Positions 7,456 through 16,568 are shown, counted from the first letter of the stretch. The stretch: 64,000 nt of DNA from a bacterium (GCA_029559475.1 JAKQBN010000049.1:34950-98949); one strand, 5' to 3'. Translations and numbers: made by a program. Notes: generated by a model not told the origin, from the sequence alone.

Positions 7456-9168
7456 ATGATCAAAGGATTTCTTCCTTCGACAAAAAAGGAAACTGAAGAT
7501 CTGGGATGGAAAAGACCGGATATAATAATAGTTACAGGCGACGCTTATATAGACCACCCGTATTTTCAGGCCGCAAGCGCCGGCAGGTTTCTGAACGCGA
7601 ACAGTTTCAGGACTGCTATACTTGATATGCCTGATATTTCAAAGGAAGACGACTGGAAGAGGTTCGGAAAACCTTCTTTGTTTTTTCTGGTAATTACAGG
7701 AAAAGAAGACTCGATGGCTATGAATTATACAGCGTATAAAAAATTCAGAAGTACAGATCCTTACGTTCCGGGAGGTAAGAGAACGCACAGACCTGACAGA
7801 GCCGTAATAAAATACTGCAATATGCTGAAATCGATATATAAAGAAGTTCCTATCATTCTTGCCGGCCCTGAAGCTGCGGGAAGAATTTCGACACATTACG
7901 ATTACTGGACAGACAAGTTGAGAAAACCGATCCTGTTCGATTCTAAAGCTGATATGGTGCTTTTCGGAGCTATCGAGCATAATCTCATTAAGATCGCAGA
8001 ACTTATTAAAAGCGGTCAGAGAATATCGGACATAAAAAAACTCAACGGGACTGCCTATATCAGTAAAGATGTCACGGATATGAGAAATTATAAGAGATTA
8101 CCTTCGCACGAAAAGATCGAGAAGGACATCAGTATGCTTCCAGAACATCATCTGATGATTCATTTGAATATGAATCCGTACAGGTCGGAGATCCTTGTTC
8201 AGAAAGTTATGGACAGATTTTTAGTAATTCATAAAGTTCAGCAGCCTTTGGACGAAGAAATGACCGATGAGATCTTTTCAACCGGATTCAGGAGGAAAGC
8301 TCATCCGAAATATAAAGAAGAGATACCGATCCTAAGATTTATAAACGACCTGATAATAACGCACAGGGGCTGTCTTAACGACAGGCCGGATTCTCAGGAT
8401 ATTATTACGGAAGGAAAATTCATTTGTTCCCGATCGAACGAGAGGATCAGGCGCGAAGTAATTTCATTTATAAAATCGAAGGAGTACAACAAGACGATAA
8501 AGATCTTCGGGCTGCCTTTTTTTAACCATTATGCGATAAAAACCGGAAATCAGAAGCAGTGCGGCGAATGCGAAAGACTTTCATGCACATTACCGGGTGT
8601 CTGTCCGAATATAAAACCTCAAAGCGTAGAGATAATCAGAATAATCGAGGGATTCGATAAATTTCCTAACGTAAGAAATAATTTTTACGGAGGTGAACCA
8701 GATATGAAACTTCTTTTATCCGAGAAGGAAATTTATAAGGATTATCTGACAAGAAGAAATGACGGGAACATTCAGATCAGAGCCGAAAGCTTTTCTGATG
8801 ATGTGAGAAGCCTTCTCGGCCTTGATGATCGCGCATCGATCGTGAAAGATATAAAATTTCTTATAAAAAGATCAGGCGAATACGGCAAGAAGTTAAATTT
8901 TTCGATCAATGTGCTGACAGGATTTCCTCTGCAGGACGATGAAGAGGTCAACGAGAATATTAAATTGATCAAAGAGCTTGGAACGGTTCCGGGAGATATA
9001 AACAGCTATATTCCGCTGCCCATGACACTTGCAAGCGTGATCTATTATACCGGAATCGATCCGGTGAAGGGAAAGAAGATAACGGCCGAGAAAAAGCTTA
9101 GCTTTATGAAGAAGCATAACGAATGGTACAAAAAAGCAAAAAAGCAGAACAATGAAAAAAGAGCCTGA
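7456..9168 (+). CDS. YgiQ/UPF0313-like protein with a broken radical-SAM cysteine motif
   Basis: 570 residues with the YgiQ layout: the N-terminal block PTKKETEDLGWKRPDIIIVTGDAYIDHP, the central SIP barrel region, the second cysteine set CGECERLSC(T)LPGVC (C369, C372, C377, C383), and the C-terminal LTGFPLQDDEEV and YIPLPMTLASVIYYTGIDP blocks. Family members carry CxxxCxxC where S-adenosylmethionine and the 4Fe-4S cluster bind. Here that site reads C306-LND-R310-PD-S313, so two of three cluster ligands are gone while the frame stays open. It therefore cannot bind a standard radical-SAM cluster unless other residues substitute. It is not a broken gene by frame; it may be a catalytically dead or repurposed homologue. 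Its stop codon lies in the loop of the terminator at 9154-9178. Confidence 0.85.
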   Translation: MIKGFLPSTKKETEDLGWKRPDIIIVTGDAYIDHPYFQAASAGRFLNANSFRTAILDMPDISKEDDWKRFGKPSLFFLVITGKEDSMAMNYTAYKKFRSTDPYVPGGKRTHRPDRAVIKYCNMLKSIYKEVPIILAGPEAAGRISTHYDYWTDKLRKPILFDSKADMVLFGAIEHNLIKIAELIKSGQRISDIKKLNGTAYISKDVTDMRNYKRLPSHEKIEKDISMLPEHHLMIHLNMNPYRSEILVQKVMDRFLVIHKVQQPLDEEMTDEIFSTGFRRKAHPKYKEEIPILRFINDLIITHRGCLNDRPDSQDIITEGKFICSRSNERIRREVISFIKSKEYNKTIKIFGLPFFNHYAIKTGNQKQCGECERLSCTLPGVCPNIKPQSVEIIRIIEGFDKFPNVRNNFYGGEPDMKLLLSEKEIYKDYLTRRNDGNIQIRAESFSDDVRSLLGLDDRASIVKDIKFLIKRSGEYGKKLNFSINVLTGFPLQDDEEVNENIKLIKELGTVPGDINSYIPLPMTLASVIYYTGIDPVKGKKITAEKKLSFMKKHNEWYKKAKKQNNEKRA

Positions 9169-9178
9169 ACGGCTCTTT
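9154..9178 (-). terminator. Terminator of the initiator tRNA gene, embedded in the end of the YgiQ-like gene
   Basis: AAAGAGCC (9158-9165), loop TGAAC, GGCTCTTT (9171-9178). Read on the minus strand the hairpin ends in six T, so it mainly serves the tRNA gene transcribed toward it. The loop holds the TGA stop of the plus-strand YgiQ-like gene. Confidence 0.75.
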
Positions 9179-9188
9179 CTGAAATTAG

Positions 9189-9262
<74 letters not shown>

Positions 9263-9274
9263 ATGAGTGAGCCA

Positions 9275-9303
9275 AATATATATTTTTTTCATTGTAAAGT
9301 CAA
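9275..9303 (-). promoter_or_regulatory. Promoter of the initiator tRNA
   Basis: Minus strand TTGACT (9303-9298), 17-nt spacer, TATATT (9280-9275), placing the transcription start a few bases before the tRNA 5' end at 9262. It overlaps the plus-strand promoter at 9292-9320, so the two promoters may compete. Confidence 0.65.
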
Positions 9304-9320
9304 GTTATATTTTGTAATAT
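9292..9320 (+). promoter_or_regulatory. Promoter for the glycosyltransferase-like gene
   Basis: TTGTAA (9292-9297), 17-nt spacer, TAATAT (9315-9320). Transcription would begin near 9327, downstream of the possible TTG start at 9322, which argues for the TTG at 9346 instead. It overlaps the tRNA promoter on the other strand by 12 nt. Confidence 0.5.
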
Positions 9321-9345
9321 CTTGTACAAAAAGATACGGGGTATT

Positions 9346-10416
9346 TTGGGTAAAAAAAGAAAAATACTGTATGCTGTCCTCAACTGGGGACTGGGTCACG
9401 CGACAAGATCGCTTCCGGTCATCCGGAGGCTTGCTTTTAATAACGATGTCACGATCCTGTCTACCGGGCGTTCGCTTGAATTTTTAAAGGCGGAATTACC
9501 GGATCTTGAGTTTATCGATCACGAAGATTATTCGGTACGCTACACAAAAAGCGGTTTTTCTATGATACCGTACATGGCTTTTCAGCTGCCGAAGATATTT
9601 TTAAGATTAAAAGAAGAGCAAAAATATACGGAAATGCTTGTGGAAAAATATAAATTCGACAGAATAGTTTCTGACAACAGATACGGAATATATTCGGAAA
9701 GCATACCTTCATTTTTTATCACTCACCAGCTCAGATTCAAGCTCCCCGGGCAACTGAGTATATTTGAAAGATTTTCAGAATATTTCAATAAATTTTATTT
9801 CAGGAGCTACAGGAAAATATTTATCCCTGACGCAGAAAAGCCGCCCTGCCTTTCAGGAGTGCTTTCGCATGATCTTGCGTCTATTCAGAGAACCAAGCTG
9901 GTCTATACGGGCATTCTCGCCGATCTTGATTTTGAAATTGAACCTGTTCAATCAGATTATCTGATCATTGTATCAGGACCCGAACCGCAGAGGAGCATAT
10001 TCGAAGAAAAAGTTAGAGCTCAGTCAAAGCTGCTTAAAGGAAAAATCATCATAGTCTGCGGGAGAACTGAAGAAAGGAAAGTAGGATCCGAAGACGGCGT
10101 AACCGTTTACAGTCACGCGTCAAGGCGAGAGTTATTCGCGATGATGAAAGGAACGAAAACCGTAATCTCGAGACCGGGATATTCAAGCGTAATGGAGATA
10201 GTAAGCATGAATAAGAAAGCGCTTTTCATTCCGACACCGGGTCAGACAGAGCAGGAATATCTGGCGGACTATTTTAGAGAAAAAGGATATTTCCATTCCG
10301 TAACCCAGGAAAAGATGGATCTTGCAACCGATGTTATTCAGGCAGAAAATACAGTTTGCAGTTTAGATATGATCCCAAATGATATCAGCGGAATGATAAA
10401 TGAGATCGAAGCTTAG
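9346..10416 (+). CDS. GT-B fold glycosyltransferase-like protein (MJ1255/VC2487 family)
   Basis: 356 residues. The N-terminus KILYAVLNWGLGHATRSLPV has the glycine-rich loop of GT28/MurG-like enzymes, and the C-terminal half has SRPGYSSVMEI and ALFIPTPGQTEQEYLA, the nucleotide-sugar binding region. This is the pattern of the conserved MJ1255/VC2487 family; donor and acceptor are unknown. The start is uncertain: TTG at 9346 follows a GGGG stretch and lies inside the predicted transcript, whereas TTG at 9322 does not. The gene ends 17 nt inside the Omp85 gene. That coupling suggests work on an envelope glycan, but this is inference. No signal peptide, so probably cytoplasmic. Confidence 0.8.
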   Translation: MGKKRKILYAVLNWGLGHATRSLPVIRRLAFNNDVTILSTGRSLEFLKAELPDLEFIDHEDYSVRYTKSGFSMIPYMAFQLPKIFLRLKEEQKYTEMLVEKYKFDRIVSDNRYGIYSESIPSFFITHQLRFKLPGQLSIFERFSEYFNKFYFRSYRKIFIPDAEKPPCLSGVLSHDLASIQRTKLVYTGILADLDFEIEPVQSDYLIIVSGPEPQRSIFEEKVRAQSKLLKGKIIIVCGRTEERKVGSEDGVTVYSHASRRELFAMMKGTKTVISRPGYSSVMEIVSMNKKALFIPTPGQTEQEYLADYFREKGYFHSVTQEKMDLATDVIQAENTVCSLDMIPNDISGMINEIEA

Positions 10417-11866
10417 TTTTATAATATTTATTACCATTTTTATCAGCCTGACAGCTAAGGATCCAATAGAACTGATCTATTCCGGAAAAACGTATTTTAC
10501 AAATGAAATTCTTGATACTGCTGCAGGAACAGAAACATTACCCGATAGCGCGCTGACTGAAGGAACCGTTCTTGAAAAAATAAACAGGCTTCTGGATTTT
10601 TACAGCTCAAAAGGCTTCCCTCTGGCAAAAATCAAGGTCGACAGCATTATCAGCGCAACAACAGCAAGTTCTGTATATCTCTCGATAGATGCCGGTGATT
10701 ATGTAACATACAATTTTATCACTTTTTCAGGAAATAAGATATCAAGAAGTGAAACTCTTTTAAAACAGAGCGGTCTTAATATAAAAATGAGATTCGACGA
10801 AGAAAAAGTAAATGAAGCTGCCGGACTGATTTATTCAACAGGCCTTTTCATAAAAAAGCCGGAATTCCGGATCGTTAGACCGGAGGGAGAATACGGAATC
10901 GACTTTGTCGTAGAGGAAAGAAAATACATTCAGATATCGCTTATGGGAGGTTATTCTTCGGGCGATCAAGACGATGTTTTTTCCGGAACCGCGGGACTGG
11001 TATTTGATAATATCTTCGGCACCTTCAGAAAGGCTTCGGTTTACTGGGACAGGATCGGAAAATTAAGCGAAAAAATTAAACTTCAGTATAGAGAACCGTT
11101 CCTTCTCAGGTACAGAATATCAACGGGATTTTTATTCGAACAGAACTATAAGAAAGATGAGTTTTTATCGAGGCAGACAGGAATCGATGAGCAATATACT
11201 TTAAATTCGACTGCTTATATTATAGCCGGGTATAAGAAAAGCTATTTATATACTGATTCGCTTTATGCGGGACCGGATAACGATATGGTCACGGACAGGA
11301 TATCAGGCGGAGTAAGATTCGCGAATGAATTTATTAGTTCAGCTATACCTGTGTCAGGCGGATATTCAGTATCGGCAGAGATCGCTTCTTTGAAGATCGA
11401 TATAAAGGACTCTACGGTGATAACAGGAACAGAAATTATCGTTCATGCAGGATTTATCAAAAAGTTCAGGGACAATTTTTTTATAAAGACCATTTTTAAT
11501 TATGATCATATTTTGTCGGACAGCGATCTGCCCCTTTTCGGAAAAATATATTTCGGCGGAGCTGAAAGTTTAAGGGGCTTCAGGGAAGATTTTTTCGTAT
11601 CGGATATTTTCTTACTACAGAGCGCAGAATTCTATTTTGTTCCTGACTCAAAAGAACTCTCTTTCAGTTTATTTTTCGATAACGGGTTGTTTAATATAAA
11701 AAGAAAAAATATAGAAAAAATTTCAGGTCTGCATTCTGAACAGAGCTACGGAGGCGGCATGACAGTAATTTTCGGTTCGGGAGAGATAGCTCTTACAGCA
11801 GGGATCCCTGCACGCTACGGTATAGATGAAGGAATGCTCCATCTGCGATATTCTGTCAGGTTTTAA
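10400..11866 (+). CDS. Omp85-family outer-membrane protein (BamA/TamA-like, short)
   Basis: 488 residues. A signal peptide (KLSFIIFITIFISLTAKD) precedes about two POTRA-like modules (LLDFYSSKGFPLAKIKVDS and VTYNFITFSGNKISRSETLL), then a C-terminal beta barrel with the loop motif GGAESLRGFREDFF typical of Omp85 proteins, ending in an aromatic residue (LRYSVRF), as outer-membrane barrels do. It is far shorter than BamA (about 800) and nearer in size to TamA or FhaC-like proteins with few POTRA domains. The ATG overlaps the upstream gene by 17 nt. Likely role: insertion or export of proteins at the outer membrane; substrate unknown. Confidence 0.85.
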   Translation: MRSKLSFIIFITIFISLTAKDPIELIYSGKTYFTNEILDTAAGTETLPDSALTEGTVLEKINRLLDFYSSKGFPLAKIKVDSIISATTASSVYLSIDAGDYVTYNFITFSGNKISRSETLLKQSGLNIKMRFDEEKVNEAAGLIYSTGLFIKKPEFRIVRPEGEYGIDFVVEERKYIQISLMGGYSSGDQDDVFSGTAGLVFDNIFGTFRKASVYWDRIGKLSEKIKLQYREPFLLRYRISTGFLFEQNYKKDEFLSRQTGIDEQYTLNSTAYIIAGYKKSYLYTDSLYAGPDNDMVTDRISGGVRFANEFISSAIPVSGGYSVSAEIASLKIDIKDSTVITGTEIIVHAGFIKKFRDNFFIKTIFNYDHILSDSDLPLFGKIYFGGAESLRGFREDFFVSDIFLLQSAEFYFVPDSKELSFSLFFDNGLFNIKRKNIEKISGLHSEQSYGGGMTVIFGSGEIALTAGIPARYGIDEGMLHLRYSVRF

Positions 11867-11867
11867 A

Positions 11868-11896
11868 TTGACATATAGTTTATAAATAAATAAATT
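11868..11896 (+). promoter_or_regulatory. Promoter for the M16 peptidase gene
   Basis: TTGACA (11868-11873), 17-nt spacer, TAAATT (11891-11896), 30 nt before the ATG. It begins just after the Omp85 stop codon. Confidence 0.6.
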
Positions 11897-11926
11897 GTAA
11901 ACAAATTTTTACAGGAGCAGGAGATA

Positions 11927-14857
11927 ATGAGAAGAATATTACTGATAATCGCAGCTATCATATCTTTAAATCTGATGTGCGCCGCGCAGGACTATAAAAC
12001 TTTAAAAGCATCGGACAAAAACGGCTACAGTTACGAATATGTAACGAATGATCCTACATCGACAAGGATCTATACACTCAAGAACGGATTAAAATTATAT
12101 CTTTCGGTAAATAAAGACAAACCGAGGATATTAGGTTTTATCGCGGTACGGGCGGGTTCAAAGAACGACCCTGCGGAAACCACGGGACTGGCTCATTATT
12201 TCGAGCACCTTATGTTCAAAGGAACTGATGAAATAGGCACTATCAACTGGGAAAAAGAAAAACCTCTGATCGAGGAAATATCAGATCTTTTTGAGAAGCA
12301 CAGGAACGAAACAGATCCTGTTAAGAAAAGCAGGATATATTTAAAGATCGACAGCTTATCTTATGAAGCATCAAAGTACGCTGCTCCGAGTGAATACGAC
12401 AAGCTTGCGGCGTATATCGGAGCGGAAGGAACCAACGCATGGACATCGTTCGAGGAGACCGTATATACCAATGAAATTCCTTCGAATGAGCTTGAGAGGT
12501 GGCTGAAGATCGAAAGCGAAAGGTTCTCAAAGCCGGTCTTCAGACTTTTTCACACTGAGCTTGAAACGGTTTATGAGGAATTCAACATGAGCCAGGACAG
12601 TGATGGCAGCAGAAGTTTTGATGCTCTTCTCTCAGGTCTTTATCCCCATCATCAGTACGGAACGCAGACAACTCTCGGTAAAGGCGGACATCTGAAGAAT
12701 CCTTCCATGGTGAACATAATGAATTTTTTCGAAATTTATTATGTGTCTAACAACATGGCTATATGCCTGTCGGGCGATCTTGACTATGAGAGCACAGTAA
12801 AATTGATAGACAGATACTGGGGAGATAAACCTTCAAAGCCGGTCCCGGAATTTATCCCTGCGAAAGAGGATCCGATCCCGCAACCTGTTGTAAAAGAAGT
12901 TTTCGGGCCGGACGCGGAATCGGTAATGTTCGGGTTCAGATTCGAGGGAGCCGGAAGCGAACAGATAAAATATGTCGATCTGATCAATTCTGTACTTTAC
13001 AACGGCAAGGCCGGGCTGATTGACAATAATCTTGTACAGCAGCAGAAAGTTCTTTCGGCGTATTCATGGACATGGGAGAAGAAGGATTACACCGAACATA
13101 TTTTCGGAGGCACATCAAGAGAAGGCCAGAGCCTTGACGAAGTAAAAGAACTTCTTCTATCCCAGATCGAGAAGGTTAAAAATGGAGAGTTCGAGGACTG
13201 GATGCTTAACGCGGCTGTAAATCAGAAAAAACTCGGAACGATATACAGGTTCGAAGGAAACTGGAGAGCATACTCTTTCGTAAACGCCTTTATAGAAGGC
13301 AGAAGCTGGGAGGATATAATAAAGTATAACAGCGAGCTTGAGAAGATCACAAAGAAAGACATAATTGAATTTGCGAACAAATATTACAAGGATAATTACG
13401 TCATTGTTTACAAACGCGAGGGCAGGGATTCGACGATAATGAAAGTAGAAAAACCGAAGATCACTCCCGTAGTGATCAACAGGGATACTATTTCTGATTT
13501 TTATCATTCAGTTAAGAACATGAAAATAAGTGAAACCGCGCCTGAATTTTTGGATTATAAAAAGCTGATTAAAGAAAAGAAAATAAACAGCGGTGTGAAT
13601 TTAAAATATATAAAAAACACGACCAATGAACTTTTCTCGCTGTATTACCTTGTAGAAACCGGTACGAATAACGATCCGGAATATAAAAACGCAGTCGAAT
13701 ATCTCGATTATCTCGGAACTGAAAAATTTAGTCCCAAAGAATTCAAGCAGGAACTTTTTAAGAACGGGCTCGATATCAACTTCTGGTGCAACGGTAACAG
13801 AAGCTACATAAGCATTTCCGGGCTTGATAAGTCTTTTATTAAAGGTCTTGAGCTTATGTATGATCTTATGGCGAACGCGAAGCCCGATAAGGAAATATAT
13901 TCCGATTACGTTAAAGGGGTTCTAAAGCAGCGGGATGATTTTAAGAAGGACAAGGACATGATATTCTGGTCGGCACTTCAGGATTATGCGAGATACGGCG
14001 AAGGTTCGCCTTTCAAAAACGTCGTAAGCTCGGACGATCTTCAGAAGACCGATCCTTCCAGATTAGTATCGCTCGTAAAAGAATTTCTGAATTATAAGCA
14101 CGACATTTTGTATTACGGACCGAGAGAGATCGGAGAAATAGCGAGACTGATAAAAAAAGCGCAGCCTGAAATAAAAAAATATACAGATACTCCTTCCAAA
14201 AAAGATCCTGCCGAATTACCGACCGATGAGTCTAAAGTATATTTTGTGAATTTCGACATGGTGCAGATGAACATGATAATGCTTTCAAAGCTCGGTAAGC
14301 TTGATCTGAAAAATCTGCCTGTGATAAATGTATTCAACGAGTACTTCGACGGCGGAATGTCAAGGCTTGTTTTCCAGGAGATAAGAGAAGCGCAGGGACT
14401 TGCTTACGCTACCGGTGCCAGCTACGGAATACCGGAAACACCTGATAAGTCACATTATCTGTTCACATATATAATGACGCAGCCCGATAAATTCAAAGCT
14501 GCTTTGAATTCGATGGAAATGCTTCTTAACAATATGCCCAGAATAGATAAGAACTTTAACGACAGCGTTGAGAACATCAGAAAGAGGATACAGTCGGAAA
14601 GGATCATTAAGACCGAGATCTTTTGGAACAGAATTGCGAACGCTGATATGGGTATAGATAATGACATAAGAAAGAACATATATAACGAAGTTAAGAGTAT
14701 CACTATCGATAAAATGTTCGAGTTTTATAATAAAGAAGTGAAGGATAAGAAGTTCGTCTATCTGATCATGGCGGATAAGAACAGGATAGATTTCAAAGAG
14801 CTGGAAAAGCTGGGAAAAGTCGAAGAATTAAGCCTTGAGAAGATCTTCGGTTATTAA
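11927..14857 (+). CDS. Secreted M16-family zinc metallopeptidase (pitrilysin-like)
   Basis: 976 residues with signal peptide RRILLIIAAIISLNLMCAAQ. The zinc site is the inverted HxxEH motif, H90-YF-E93-H94, in GLAHYFEHLMFKGT. The third ligand is probably Glu217 in ELETVYEEFNMS; the gap of about 120 residues exceeds the usual 75 or so because of an inserted charged helical stretch (about residues 108-155). The C-terminal half repeats the fold (EIREAQGLAYATGASYG) without a zinc site, as in pitrilysin and insulysin. Members degrade peptides in the periplasm. GAGCAGGAG precedes the ATG. Own promoter; the AraC-type gene follows after 12 nt. Confidence 0.93.
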   Translation: MRRILLIIAAIISLNLMCAAQDYKTLKASDKNGYSYEYVTNDPTSTRIYTLKNGLKLYLSVNKDKPRILGFIAVRAGSKNDPAETTGLAHYFEHLMFKGTDEIGTINWEKEKPLIEEISDLFEKHRNETDPVKKSRIYLKIDSLSYEASKYAAPSEYDKLAAYIGAEGTNAWTSFEETVYTNEIPSNELERWLKIESERFSKPVFRLFHTELETVYEEFNMSQDSDGSRSFDALLSGLYPHHQYGTQTTLGKGGHLKNPSMVNIMNFFEIYYVSNNMAICLSGDLDYESTVKLIDRYWGDKPSKPVPEFIPAKEDPIPQPVVKEVFGPDAESVMFGFRFEGAGSEQIKYVDLINSVLYNGKAGLIDNNLVQQQKVLSAYSWTWEKKDYTEHIFGGTSREGQSLDEVKELLLSQIEKVKNGEFEDWMLNAAVNQKKLGTIYRFEGNWRAYSFVNAFIEGRSWEDIIKYNSELEKITKKDIIEFANKYYKDNYVIVYKREGRDSTIMKVEKPKITPVVINRDTISDFYHSVKNMKISETAPEFLDYKKLIKEKKINSGVNLKYIKNTTNELFSLYYLVETGTNNDPEYKNAVEYLDYLGTEKFSPKEFKQELFKNGLDINFWCNGNRSYISISGLDKSFIKGLELMYDLMANAKPDKEIYSDYVKGVLKQRDDFKKDKDMIFWSALQDYARYGEGSPFKNVVSSDDLQKTDPSRLVSLVKEFLNYKHDILYYGPREIGEIARLIKKAQPEIKKYTDTPSKKDPAELPTDESKVYFVNFDMVQMNMIMLSKLGKLDLKNLPVINVFNEYFDGGMSRLVFQEIREAQGLAYATGASYGIPETPDKSHYLFTYIMTQPDKFKAALNSMEMLLNNMPRIDKNFNDSVENIRKRIQSERIIKTEIFWNRIANADMGIDNDIRKNIYNEVKSITIDKMFEFYNKEVKDKKFVYLIMADKNRIDFKELEKLGKVEELSLEKIFGY

Positions 14858-14869
14858 AACAGGGTTTTT

Positions 14870-15727
14870 ATGGCTGATCAGGCCGCATTAAAATACTACA
14901 GGGAATACAAGCCCGACCTTTTCTGGCAGAACTATATTGAATGTTTCTGGGAATTCGATATAGAGCCTGAAATTCTTACCGAAGCAAACCAAATATATCT
15001 TCCTGACGGCAATTCTCAGATCATAATAATCATCAAAGGCAGCTATGAAAGGTACTTCAAAGACGGCAGGAGGGAGAAAGTAAATTCTGCCGTAATAATT
15101 CCTCAGAGAACTCATGCGGTGAAGATAGATCACGAACCCGGTACTAAACTGTTCGGCATAACATTTAAGCCTTACGGACTGAGGTGCGTTATAAATGAAA
15201 AAATGTCCGATCTCGGGGATCTAAGCATACCTCTTGAAAAGAAATTCGGTTCTGAAGACGCCGGTCTTTTAAAAAAGGCTGCCGAAGAACCTGCCGAGTC
15301 GCGAAGGCTTCTTGAAATTCAGAAGATACTTACAAGGCACTTTCAGGCTCTACCGGTGAGAACAAAGATCATAGATATAGTAAATTTTCTGAATCTAAAT
15401 CACGCGGTATCCATATCTGAACTGGCGAAGAAATTTTCTATGAGCACAAGTTCACTTGAAAAACTGTTCAGCGGATATATCGGGATCTCAGCCAAGAATT
15501 ACATGAGGATCATCAGGCTGAACAAATCGGTCAGGTATTTTAAACGGCATTCAAAATATCTGCCGAACCTGACTGCAACCGGTATAGAGGCTGAATTCTA
15601 CGACCAGTCGCACTTCATAAAAGATTTCAGGCAGGTATCCGGTGTAACTCCCGGACAATATTTTAAGGAAAACAATTTCTTCAATATTTTCATAATAAGT
15701 TCGATCGACAAGAAGACCGATTTCTGA
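14870..15727 (+). CDS. AraC-family transcriptional regulator
   Basis: 285 residues. The N-terminal domain (about 1-140) resembles the DUF6597 cupin-like sensor domain found ahead of AraC helix-turn-helix units (YIECFWEFDI, YLPDGNSQIIIIIKG). The C-terminal 100 residues are the double helix-turn-helix: SISELAKKFSMSTSSLEKLF and the second unit ending ATGIEAEFYDQSHFIKDFRQ, then GVTPGQYF. It follows the M16 gene by 12 nt, so it may share its transcript and perhaps control neighbouring envelope genes; targets are unknown. The ligand is unknown. Confidence 0.9.
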   Translation: MADQAALKYYREYKPDLFWQNYIECFWEFDIEPEILTEANQIYLPDGNSQIIIIIKGSYERYFKDGRREKVNSAVIIPQRTHAVKIDHEPGTKLFGITFKPYGLRCVINEKMSDLGDLSIPLEKKFGSEDAGLLKKAAEEPAESRRLLEIQKILTRHFQALPVRTKIIDIVNFLNLNHAVSISELAKKFSMSTSSLEKLFSGYIGISAKNYMRIIRLNKSVRYFKRHSKYLPNLTATGIEAEFYDQSHFIKDFRQVSGVTPGQYFKENNFFNIFIISSIDKKTDF

Positions 15728-15803
15728 TTTTTTACGGATTTTTACAATTTAATCTTCCGCCGGAGAATTAATTTTCACTTAACAAAACGGCGGGGGCTTT
15801 TGT

Positions 15804-16568
15804 ATGAAGACCAGAGAGCAGGTCGCGGAAGAGATAAAGTCTTTGATAATCAAAGATAGAAAGATCATTGCAGCGTGGGAAGGCGGATCGGCCGCTACGG
15901 GATATCTGGATGAATATTCCGATCTTGATCTTGCTATCGTATGCGAGGACGATCATGTTGAAAAGGTTTTTAAGAAACTCGAAAAGCTCATAGATGAAAA
16001 ATACGGGATCGAGAGAAAGTACAGAGTGCCTGAACCTGCCTGGCACGGATTCTCGCAGTGCTTCTACAAAGTCGGCAACGTTCCGGAACTTTACTATCTC
16101 GATATAGCTGTCATCAAAAAATCTCTCCCTGATAAATTCACAGAAAGAGACAGGCACGGAGACTCTGTTGTATGGTTCGAAAAGGAAAAGATGATCGATC
16201 CTACTCCCACGCCTGAGAAAAAAGTTATTGAAAAAGGTAAAAAATACTTCAGGTACATCGCCGACTCTGATTTTCTTATGGAGATCGAGCTTAAAAAAGC
16301 GATTGCCAGGAAGAATTTTACGGAAGCTTTTCCTGCATATATGAGGCTGATCAGCAGCAACCTGGGAATATTACTCAATCTGAAATACCGTCCCTGCAAA
16401 GTCGATTTCGGACTCAGATACGCATACAGGGATTTTCCGAATAAAGAAGTGAAGCTGATCGAGGAATCTTTCAAAGCATCCTCGATAGAAGAGATCGAAG
16501 CAGGATCAAAGAAGGTGATGAAAAGGATCGAAGAGCTGAAAAAAGAACTTAGTAAGAAATGGAATTAA
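15804..16568 (+). CDS. Nucleotidyltransferase-domain protein
   Basis: 254 residues. The N-terminal 100 residues have the Pol-beta-type signature GGSAATGYLDEYSDLDLAIV: the GS...SDxDL pattern places the two metal-binding acids at the DLDL step, and a later Asp in YYLDIAVI is a likely third. The C-terminal half is helical and Lys-rich with no named domain. Similar proteins include kanamycin and aminoglycoside nucleotidyltransferases and MNT-type antitoxins; the substrate cannot be assigned. A CCGCCG (15757-15762) and CGGCGG (15788-15793) inverted repeat lies just upstream and could hold the ribosome site in a stem. No HEPN partner adjoins it. Confidence 0.82.
   Translation: MKTREQVAEEIKSLIIKDRKIIAAWEGGSAATGYLDEYSDLDLAIVCEDDHVEKVFKKLEKLIDEKYGIERKYRVPEPAWHGFSQCFYKVGNVPELYYLDIAVIKKSLPDKFTERDRHGDSVVWFEKEKMIDPTPTPEKKVIEKGKKYFRYIADSDFLMEIELKKAIARKNFTEAFPAYMRLISSNLGILLNLKYRPCKVDFGLRYAYRDFPNKEVKLIEESFKASSIEEIEAGSKKVMKRIEELKKELSKKWN

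Noticed and set aside
7456-9168. YgiQ-like gene as a pseudogene
   Set aside because: The frame is open over 570 codons, other motifs are intact and there is no sign of decay; only the radical-SAM ligands are changed.
9322-9345. Start of the glycosyltransferase-like gene at TTG 9322
   Set aside because: It has no ribosome site and lies upstream of the predicted transcription start near 9327.
15804-16568. MNT-type toxin-antitoxin system at the nucleotidyltransferase gene
   Set aside because: No HEPN-domain partner gene adjoins it, and at 254 residues with a helical C-terminal half it is longer than MNT antitoxins (about 100-150).
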